Positions 30,432 to 36,472 of a stretch of DNA of 36,472 nt are shown in pieces. Each line of letters opens with the position of its first letter. Within the stretch, counting starts at the first letter, position 1. This DNA comes from an uncultured Fibrobacter sp. (GTDB taxonomy: Bacteria; Fibrobacterota; Fibrobacteria; Fibrobacterales; Fibrobacteraceae). The DNA lies in contig NZ_CALEFV010000338.1 in NCBI RefSeq assembly GCF_937877005.1, positions 1 through 36,472 on the forward strand, written 5' to 3'. The notes below the pieces were generated by a model, which saw only the letters and a program-made list of their open reading frames with translations, did not search any database and was not told the origin of the DNA. The position numbers were made by a program, and so were the translations under genes.

Positions 30432-33400
30432 ATGAAAAGCTTGTTGCGTTTCGGTCTTGTGGCGGTATCCGTTCTTGGAGTGATGGCAAGTGCCGCAACC
30501 ATTACCCCGAAAACCCCTGCCAAGTCGTCGGCTGGCTGCTATGTCATTAGCGATGCCGCTGAACTTTACGGCTTTGCCGCTGTCGTGAACGGAGCCAATG
30601 GTAATGCCGCCGAAAAGTCTGCCTGCGCAACGCTTGCAAACGATATCGTGGTGAACAAGAACGTGCTGAACGAGGACGGAACTCTCAATACGGAAGCCTC
30701 GGCAGACTTTGTTCCCTGGACTCCGATTAACGTTTTCTCGGGAAAGTTCGATGGAAACGGGCATACGATTTCTGGACTTTTCTTTGACGATCCCGAAGAA
30801 CAAGAAGACGATGTTTTCGGATTCATCCGCAGTCTTGTCGGCACCTCTACCGAATATGCCGAACTCAAGAATTTCGGAATCGTTGATTCCTATTTTGGCG
30901 TGTATGTGGAAACTGCGGGTGTGGTTGCTGGCGAATTGGCTTATATCTCGTCTGAAGATAAGACCTATGCGAAAATTTCTGGGGTCTACAGCACTTCGAC
31001 GCTCTATGGTTATAGGATGTCGGATGCGGGTGGGCTTATCGGAAAATCTAACGGAATCCTAGAAATGGAGAATAGCTATAACAGGGGAGCCATTCTCGGA
31101 GATAACATATCTAGCGCAGGCGGCTTAGTGGGTTATGTGCTTCTTGGCTATGCCAAAATTTCAAATTGCTTCAGCGTGTGGAACCTGAATGCGGATGTGC
31201 CGACTAGATTTGGGCCTTTTAAGGGAAAGTTTTCCGAAGAGCGAATCGAAATTTCTAATGCTTATTTTCTTGAGTCGCAAGGCCCGCAAAGCTACAGTGA
31301 TCTTGCAATGTTGGAACAGGCTGTTACGTTGGAACAGTTCCAGAACGGCGCTGTTGCGGTCGCTTTGCACGAAGGCGTGAACGGTTCTGTTTGGGGGCAG
31401 AATGTCGGGACGGATAGTTGGCCGAATTACTCGGGCGAAGTCAAAAATTCTGCTTCGCAAAAGTACAAGGTGATATTCCATACGTTTGAAGGCGATACGG
31501 CGACCTATTTTGACAGTTATATTTCCGGTCTGCGAAAAATCCTTCCTGAAGAAGTGGTCAAGGAAAATACGACTTTTTGCTGCTGGTCGACTAGCCGTGA
31601 GTTTGGAGATGAAAACTTAAGAAGAACCATCGAAGCTACGGAGACGGGCGACAAGGAATACTGGGCATATCTGCTGAACCATTATCCGGTCACGTTCAAT
31701 ACGAATGGTGGCGAAATTGAAGAAGAGGCAATCGACCACTACCAGGAACGTATCGGCGCGGACCTTCCTGTTAAGGTTCTCCGCGACTCCTTCTTCTTTG
31801 CGGGCTGGTACGAAAACGAGGATTTTACGGGAACTCCGAAGTTTGCGGTTGACTCAAGCGAAAGGGGGGCTAAGACTTTCTATGCGGCTTGGTACAAGCT
31901 AAAAATGCCTGAGGTCGATGCGGATTCATGCTTTGCCATTTCGGATGCTGCTGAACTCTACGGATTTGCGGCTTATGTCAATGGCGCCCATGGCATGCAT
32001 AATGGTCGTGTCACCAATGTGTGCGGCAAGCTTACCAAAGATATCGTAGTAAACGAGAATGTGATTAAGAATGGTAAGCTCAATACGGCGGATACGGCCA
32101 AGTTCCTGGTCTGGGAACCCATTACGTCTTTTACGGGAACCTTCGATGGTCAGGGGCATACGATATCGGGACTCTACTTTGGCGGCAAGTATGGGGACTT
32201 GCTTAATACAAATCCTGTGAATACGAGTAGATTGAGAGGTGTAAGTGGCTTTATTTATAAGGCGGACCGGAATGGTGAAGAAAAGGGATATGCTGTTATC
32301 AAGAATCTGGGAATAGAAGATTCTTATCTAAAGTCCAAGTACGATATTGGGGGCATTGTAACGGATGTAGCTTCGGGAGAATTGGTAAGACCTGTGTATG
32401 GCTCTGACTATGTGCTTCCTGGCAGTTATCTGAGTATTGAGAACTGTCATTTTGAAGGTATCTTGGAAGGTGGTACTACTGTAGGCGGTCTTGTTGGGTC
32501 TGGAGAACTGGCAATTCACAATTCCTATGTGAAAGGCTCTCTGTCTGGATATTCTGTCGGGGGGCTTGTAGGAACTGCCCGAGATGCTGTTATTACCGAC
32601 AGCTATAATAACGCTAATATAGTTGCATCGGGTTATGCGGGTGGCCTTGTTGCTAATTTTTCCGGAAACACTAGGGTAGACAACTGCTACAATACTGGAA
32701 ATGTTGAGGGCTGGAATGATGTTGGAGGCTTGCTCGGTGACGGTCGAGATGATAGCGGTGAAAGTTATTTGTCCTTGACGCGAAGCTACAATACGGGTAA
32801 CGTCTATGCGACAATTGGTCAAGCAGTTGGGCTTGTTGGTATAATCAACTATCCAGCAATCATTGCTAATAATTACAATTTGGGTGATCTTAGAAGTGCG
32901 GGTGAGTATACAGGGAGAGTCGCGGGAATTGCCCATGTGTGGTTTTATGATAAAGACAGCCTAACGCTGGACAGCGTCTTTGTCGTGAATAATTATAGCA
33001 TGTGCTCCTTTACCCTGGACAGTAATATGAGTGATTACTTTATACATCCCACAATAGATCATGCTTACATAGGGAATGCGACTGTTGAAAACAACTTCTT
33101 CTTGCAAAGGACTCCGGAACCCTTGCTCGAGAACTCTGACTATGTGTATGGCTTGCCTGCGACGGCTACCGAATTCAAGGATTCTACGGTAGCAAAGGCG
33201 CTCCGTTCCTACGTAAAGAAGGCTGATGGCGGATTCCTCAAGGAAGATATTACTGGCGATGTCTGGATGCAGGGCAAGGATCACCCGATTCTTGCTGTAC
33301 CGAAATCCAGTTCCAGCTCGGAAGTTTCTAGCAGCAGCGAGACTTCGTCCTCTAGCGTTGCATCTAGTTCTAGTGATGCGAAGTCTAGCTCCAGTGAAGC

Positions 33401-33671
33401 GAAATCGAGTAGTTCCGAATGCAAGGGCAAGAACTGCAAGGATGCTCTGCCGGAGTTTGCGTCTGTGCCGACCTTCCATGTCTCTGTTATGGGGCGTGAA
33501 CTGCAGGTGGCAGGAGCGCGCGTCGGAGCGTCGTTTGCGCTACTTGACATGCAGGGCCGCGTCCTGCGTACGGGTACGGTCGGCGAATCGAACTTCTCCG
33601 TCATGGTCCCGCGTTCGGGTAATTATCTGGTCCGAATCGGGGACGATGTCAGGCGTGTGGCTGCTAGGTAA
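30432..33671 (+). CDS. Large secreted repeat protein with GLUG-like and InlB-type repeats and C-terminal sorting domain
   Basis: The 1079-residue protein has a signal peptide (about residues 1-21, VSVLGVMASA-A). Two homologous modules follow: residues 36-118 and 500-583, each CxxISDAAELYGFAA...DGxGHTISGLxF. Each is followed by GLUG-like repeats (for example about 197-250 and 640-810, with SVGGLVGTA and DVGGLLGDG). Between them lies an InlB/Listeria-Bacteroides-type repeat (about 418-492, VTFNTNGGE...FFFAGWYENEDFTG) and a degenerate copy before it. A serine-rich linker (about 958-996, SSSS blocks) and CKGKNCKD precede the final domain (about 1007-1079, LDMQGRVLRTGTVG...SGNYLVRIG), which resembles type IX secretion sorting domains. 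It is probably exported to the cell surface, perhaps as an adhesin; no catalytic domain is seen. Confidence 0.82.
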   Translation: MKSLLRFGLVAVSVLGVMASAATITPKTPAKSSAGCYVISDAAELYGFAAVVNGANGNAAEKSACATLANDIVVNKNVLNEDGTLNTEASADFVPWTPINVFSGKFDGNGHTISGLFFDDPEEQEDDVFGFIRSLVGTSTEYAELKNFGIVDSYFGVYVETAGVVAGELAYISSEDKTYAKISGVYSTSTLYGYRMSDAGGLIGKSNGILEMENSYNRGAILGDNISSAGGLVGYVLLGYAKISNCFSVWNLNADVPTRFGPFKGKFSEERIEISNAYFLESQGPQSYSDLAMLEQAVTLEQFQNGAVAVALHEGVNGSVWGQNVGTDSWPNYSGEVKNSASQKYKVIFHTFEGDTATYFDSYISGLRKILPEEVVKENTTFCCWSTSREFGDENLRRTIEATETGDKEYWAYLLNHYPVTFNTNGGEIEEEAIDHYQERIGADLPVKVLRDSFFFAGWYENEDFTGTPKFAVDSSERGAKTFYAAWYKLKMPEVDADSCFAISDAAELYGFAAYVNGAHGMHNGRVTNVCGKLTKDIVVNENVIKNGKLNTADTAKFLVWEPITSFTGTFDGQGHTISGLYFGGKYGDLLNTNPVNTSRLRGVSGFIYKADRNGEEKGYAVIKNLGIEDSYLKSKYDIGGIVTDVASGELVRPVYGSDYVLPGSYLSIENCHFEGILEGGTTVGGLVGSGELAIHNSYVKGSLSGYSVGGLVGTARDAVITDSYNNANIVASGYAGGLVANFSGNTRVDNCYNTGNVEGWNDVGGLLGDGRDDSGESYLSLTRSYNTGNVYATIGQAVGLVGIINYPAIIANNYNLGDLRSAGEYTGRVAGIAHVWFYDKDSLTLDSVFVVNNYSMCSFTLDSNMSDYFIHPTIDHAYIGNATVENNFFLQRTPEPLLENSDYVYGLPATATEFKDSTVAKALRSYVKKADGGFLKEDITGDVWMQGKDHPILAVPKSSSSSEVSSSSETSSSSVASSSSDAKSSSSEAKSSSSECKGKNCKDALPEFASVPTFHVSVMGRELQVAGARVGASFALLDMQGRVLRTGTVGESNFSVMVPRSGNYLVRIGDDVRRVAAR
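30537..30785 (+). repeat. Internal duplicated module, copy 1
   Basis: Encodes residues 36-118 of the large secreted protein, from CYVISDAAELYGFAA to DGNGHTISGLFF. It matches copy 2 at 31929-32180 in order and length, including the conserved DIVVN and PI/F segments. Confidence 0.8.
31929..32180 (+). repeat. Internal duplicated module, copy 2
   Basis: Encodes residues 500-583, from CFAISDAAELYGFAA to DGQGHTISGLYF, homologous to copy 1. At DNA level the copies have diverged mostly at third positions, suggesting an old duplication held by selection. Confidence 0.8.
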
Positions 33672-33725
33672 GCTTTTTTCTATGAGTTAGGACCTCGCTC
33701 CCTACTTTTTTATCGATGTTTTTTC

Positions 33726-33731
33726 TATATT
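33726..33731 (+). promoter_or_regulatory. Predicted -10 box of guaB
   Basis: TTTTTTCTATATTTAC contains TATATT at 33726-33731. The predicted start near 33738 gives a 16-base leader holding AGAGG (33743-33747) before ATG 33754. Confidence 0.45.
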
Positions 33732-33753
33732 TACTACGCAAAAGAGGTACTTT

Positions 33754-35211
33754 ATGAAACTTTTGCCAGAAGCTTTGACGTTTGACGACGTCCTCCTTGT
33801 TCCCGCAGAATCTTCTGTTCTTCCGGCTCAGACCGATGTGAGCACTCAGCTCGCCCCGAATATCAAGCTGAACATTCCTATTATCAGTGCCGCCATGGAT
33901 ACCGTGACGACGGCTCCGCTCGCTATTTCTCTTGCTTTGCAGGGTGGCATCGGCATTATTCACAAGAACATGTCTATCGAAGACCAGGCCGAAGAAGTCC
34001 GCAAGGTCAAGCGTTGGCAGTCCGGTATTGTGACCAACCCGGTGACGCTCGATGCCGATGAGCCGGTGTCCGCCGCATTTGAACTCCGCGCCCGCAACAA
34101 GGTGAGCGGTTTCCCGATTCTTTCGAAGGGTAAGCTCGTGGGCATGCTCACGAGCCGCGACCTGCGCACCGTGAGCGACATGAACGCAAAGATTCGCACC
34201 GTGATGACGAAGAATCCGGTGACGGCAAGCCCGAAGGTGAGCCTCGCCAAGGCGAAGGAAATTCTCGCCGAAAAGCGCATTGAAAAGCTCCCGCTGGTGG
34301 ATGCTTCTGGCGCCTTGAAGGGCCTCATTACCATGACGGACATCTTGAAGCGCGAAAACAACCCGAACGCAAGCCTCGACAAGAACGGCCAGTTGCTCGT
34401 CGGTGCCGCTGTCAGCACTTCCGCCAATACGCTTGAACGCGTGGCTGCCCTCGTGGACGCCGGCGTCGACCTGCTCATTATCGATACGGCTCACGGCCAC
34501 CACATCGGTGTGCGCAACATGGTGAAGACCGTCCGCAAGAAATATCCGAAGCTCACGATTTGCGCCGGTAACGTCTGCACGCCGGAAGCTGTCGAAGAAC
34601 TCGCCAAGTGCGGTGCGAACATCGTCAAGGTGGGTATCGGTCCTGGTTCTATTTGCACCACCCGTATCGTGGCCGGTGTCGGTTATCCGCAGTTCTCCGC
34701 TGTTGTGGAATGCGGCAAGATGGCCCGTAAGGTCGGCGTGAAGATTATCGCTGACGGTGGCCTCAAGTTCTCTGGCGATATCGTCAAGGCTTTGGCTGCT
34801 GGCGGTCACGCCGTGATGGTGGGCTCGCTCTTTGCCGGTACTGAAGAAGCTCCGGGCGAAGTGATTCTCGCCGATGGCCGCAGCTACAAGAGCTATCGCG
34901 GCATGGGTTCTCTCGGCGCCATGAAGGCCGGTTCTGCCGACCGTTACTTCCAGGGTGGCGTTCAGGAACCGCGCAAGTTCGTTCCGGAAGGCATCGAAGG
35001 CCGCGTTCCGTACAAGGGACCGCTCCGCGACACCGTTTACCAGCTGATTGGCGGTATTCACTCTGCCATGGGTTATGCCGGTGCTGCTAACCTCGAAGAA
35101 CTCTACAAGAAGGCAACGTTCGTCCGCATTACGGGCGCAGGCCTCCGCGAATCTCACCCGCATGACGTGACGATTACGAAGGAAGCCCCGAACTACCATA
35201 CGGGCGACTAA
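33754..35211 (+). CDS. guaB: Inosine-5'-monophosphate dehydrogenase
   Basis: The 485-residue enzyme oxidises IMP to XMP with NAD+, the committed step to GMP. The start LPEALTFDDVLLVPAESSVL and PIISAAMDTVTTAPLAISLA are family signatures. Two CBS domains lie at about residues 88-205 (GIVTNPVTLDADEPVSAAFE; VMTKNPVTASPKVSLAKAKE). The catalytic cysteine is C301 in GIGPGSICTTRIVAG. The mobile flap region and GGIHSAMGYAGAANLEEL follow. It is complete, cytoplasmic, and stands alone between two terminator-like regions; guaA is not adjacent. Confidence 0.97.
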   Translation: MKLLPEALTFDDVLLVPAESSVLPAQTDVSTQLAPNIKLNIPIISAAMDTVTTAPLAISLALQGGIGIIHKNMSIEDQAEEVRKVKRWQSGIVTNPVTLDADEPVSAAFELRARNKVSGFPILSKGKLVGMLTSRDLRTVSDMNAKIRTVMTKNPVTASPKVSLAKAKEILAEKRIEKLPLVDASGALKGLITMTDILKRENNPNASLDKNGQLLVGAAVSTSANTLERVAALVDAGVDLLIIDTAHGHHIGVRNMVKTVRKKYPKLTICAGNVCTPEAVEELAKCGANIVKVGIGPGSICTTRIVAGVGYPQFSAVVECGKMARKVGVKIIADGGLKFSGDIVKALAAGGHAVMVGSLFAGTEEAPGEVILADGRSYKSYRGMGSLGAMKAGSADRYFQGGVQEPRKFVPEGIEGRVPYKGPLRDTVYQLIGGIHSAMGYAGAANLEELYKKATFVRITGAGLRESHPHDVTITKEAPNYHTGD

Positions 35212-35237
35212 TTCCGCTTTCGGTAATCGTTTAGAAA

Positions 35238-35268
35238 ATGCCTCCGGAGAAAATCCGGGGGCGTTTTG
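35238..35268 (+). terminator. Intrinsic terminator after guaB
   Basis: GCCTCCGGA (35240-35248) pairs with TCCGGGGGC (35254-35262) around GAAAA, with one G-T wobble, then GTTTTGTT. It lies 27 bases after the guaB stop. Confidence 0.85.
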
Positions 35269-35293
35269 TTTATGTTTTTTTTTTAAATGAATG

Positions 35294-35305
35294 TATATTT
35301 GTACT
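35294..35305 (+). promoter_or_regulatory. Leaderless promoter of the lipoprotein pair
   Basis: TGTATATTT (TATATT at 35294-35299) is followed by five bases and ATG 35306, so the predicted start of transcription is the A of the ATG. A long T-run (35275-35284) lies upstream; no clear -35. No ribosome site is present. Confidence 0.55.
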
Positions 35306-35944
35306 ATGATGAAATTTTGTACTAAATTATTGCTTTTGATGAATTTTTCGCTTGCGTTTTTTTGTGCATGCGGAGACGTTGTAACAACTGAACCCAATTA
35401 TTACAAGTGTAGCGACAATTCGAAAATCAGTGGGTATGCGGCAGAATTTGGCAATTATAAAGTGGGCAAGGCGATTCCGTACAAGCATTCGGATGGTTAT
35501 CTATTTTCGCTTGCTGTCATTGATAGAGATAACTATATCGATGATGTTTGCACTAAGCATTTGAATACTATTCTGGAATCGGCGTATCCCATTTATTCTA
35601 TTTCTCTTTCTATAGAAACGACGACTTTCTATTATAATGAGCAAGACAAATTGAATCAAACTATCACGGCCGAGTTTGGACAGTATGTTTTCTCGCTTCG
35701 GAATCCGGAATCGCTCAAAAGCGCGCACGATTCGTCGTATATCGAAAAGATGGAGATAAATGGAGTCACATATACCGATGTCGCTGTTGCCAAGGGGCGC
35801 AAATACGAACAGTCGTATAAGAACGATTATCAGACAAATACGGTTGAATCAAGTGCCAGGTTGTATTACCAGACAAAGAAGGGCATTTTGAAAATAGAGA
35901 TGGAAGACGGTAGCTACATTGCAATCAATGAGGAGGACGACTAA
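35306..35944 (+). CDS. Predicted lipoprotein of unknown function
   Basis: The 212-residue protein begins with a signal peptide rich in Leu and Phe (residues 3-19) ending FCACGD, with C22 the likely lipidated cysteine, although F and C at -3 and -2 make the lipobox unusual. The rest shows no domain I recognise; it is polar and beta-rich in appearance, with many Tyr and Ser, for example YNEQDKLNQTITAEFGQYVF. The start at 35306 is preferred to the in-frame ATG at 35291, which overlaps the TATATTT box and would place charged-poor residues before the signal. The base composition is more AT-rich than the ribosomal genes. Its stop overlaps the next gene as TAATG. Confidence 0.7.
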   Translation: MMKFCTKLLLLMNFSLAFFCACGDVVTTEPNYYKCSDNSKISGYAAEFGNYKVGKAIPYKHSDGYLFSLAVIDRDNYIDDVCTKHLNTILESAYPIYSISLSIETTTFYYNEQDKLNQTITAEFGQYVFSLRNPESLKSAHDSSYIEKMEINGVTYTDVAVAKGRKYEQSYKNDYQTNTVESSARLYYQTKKGILKIEMEDGSYIAINEEDD

Positions 35945-36472
35945 TGAAAAAGGTTCTTTTCCTTGCTTTTTTGCCGCTCCTTTGGGCCTGTGGCGATGAT
36001 GAAAGTTCTTCGATGTCCAAAGATGTGCAGATGTTGCTGGATTCCAAGAAGGGCTTCAGCGAAGATTCTGTCATCTATTTGGCGGATACGGTCAACTTTG
36101 TCGACAAGATAAATCAGCATGTCGATTTCGGTACAAAAGACCAACCTGAGATGTACTATGCTGCCAAGGCGCTTACGTCTGGCATTGATGTGCAGCTCTA
36201 TGTAGATCAGCAATTGAATGATGGCTCCATAGTTGTCCGTTGCAATCCGGCCCTGAATGAAAAAATCATTTTCGACGATCCCGTTTTCCCGGCGACAACA
36301 AAGAATGGCAATAAGCTGAGTTTCAAGGATTCCCTCAAAGTGGCTGATTCCACGGATTACGACATTATAGTGTTCAATGCAACGTTGGGATCGGCAATAG
36401 ACTGGGAGGATCCGAGCATACGGAATTCGAACTTATTGCCGGTAAAAGCAAAAGGCGAGGTACGGTTGCGGT
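35944..36472 (+). CDS. Predicted lipoprotein of unknown function (partial, runs off the window)
   Basis: The first 176 codons are present and open to the end of the window. The signal peptide MKKVLFLAFLPLLWACGDDE has a good lipobox with C16; aspartates after the cysteine may matter for inner- versus outer-membrane sorting. The mature part continues SSSMSKDVQMLLDSKKGFSE and includes SVIYLADTVNFVDKINQHVD, with no recognised domain. It overlaps the preceding lipoprotein by one base of the stop, with GAGGA as its ribosome site, so both are translated from one message and may act together at the membrane. Confidence 0.75.
   Translation, partial: MKKVLFLAFLPLLWACGDDESSSMSKDVQMLLDSKKGFSEDSVIYLADTVNFVDKINQHVDFGTKDQPEMYYAAKALTSGIDVQLYVDQQLNDGSIVVRCNPALNEKIIFDDPVFPATTKNGNKLSFKDSLKVADSTDYDIIVFNATLGSAIDWEDPSIRNSNLLPVKAKGEVRLR

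Noticed and set aside
33304..33430. Short-period DNA repeat as a possible CRISPR or satellite
   Set aside because: It is the codon-level repetition of a serine-rich linker, with no regular repeat-spacer pattern.
33661..33720. Terminator directly after the large secreted protein
   Set aside because: T-runs are present but only an imperfect short stem around 33686-33702 could be drawn, too weak to call.
33664..35397. Long 577-codon minus-strand open frame opposite guaB
   Set aside because: Shadow frame caused by codon bias in guaB; no ribosome site or domain.

Overview
The window looks like a chromosomal segment from a Fibrobacter-type bacterium (phylum Fibrobacterota, F. succinogenes or a close relative). 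The main clues are a large secreted protein that ends in a serine-rich linker and a type IX secretion-like sorting domain of the kind seen in Fibrobacter, and promoters built around T-rich tracts and TATATTT. The assignment is inference; no 16S gene is present.

Positions 1-12900 are one long, tightly packed translation superoperon (S10, spc and alpha clusters fused). It starts with the tail of tuf and runs rpsJ-rplC-rplD-rplW-rplB-rpsS-rplV-rpsC-rplP-rpmC-rpsQ-rplN-rplX-rplE-rpsN-rpsH-rplF-rplR-rpsE-rpmD-rplO-secY-infA-rpmJ-rpsM-rpsK-rpoA-rplQ, closing at a strong intrinsic terminator. It holds 25 ribosomal proteins, SecY, IF-1 and RNA polymerase alpha. Many junctions are TAATG or TAGTG stop/start overlaps. 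rpsD is missing between rpsK and rpoA, and adk and map are missing between secY and infA.

Positions 12918-18605 hold a small surface-polysaccharide block: a Wza-like export protein, a Wzz-type co-polymerase without a kinase domain, a Wzy-like polymerase, a convergent Wzx-like flippase whose 3' end overlaps the polymerase by 81 bp, and a divergent methyltransferase. No glycosyltransferase is visible. A tRNA-Leu(UAG) follows, then a protein quality-control cluster: trigger factor, ClpP and ClpX, ended by a hairpin terminator.

Positions 21945-30354 are mixed. A 332-bp gene-poor stretch leads to a small stand-alone HEAGH (FtsH-peptidase-like) protein, followed by a lipoprotein metallo-beta-lactamase-fold hydrolase, Lon protease, a PLP-homeostasis protein (YggS type), a LemA plus M48-protease pair, and on the minus strand RarA and a hotdog thioesterase.

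Positions 30374-36472 carry a divergently transcribed 1079-residue secreted repeat protein, guaB, and two overlapping lipoprotein genes, the second cut off by the window end.

The most interesting recurrent signal is regulatory. Three unrelated genes (starts 17916, 30354 minus, 35306) have the same TGTATATTT box exactly five bases before ATG and no Shine-Dalgarno sequence, which places the predicted transcription start on the A of the ATG (leaderless mRNA). wza and lon look close to this. I found no CRISPR array, phage or insertion sequence, and no clearly new multi-gene defence system.
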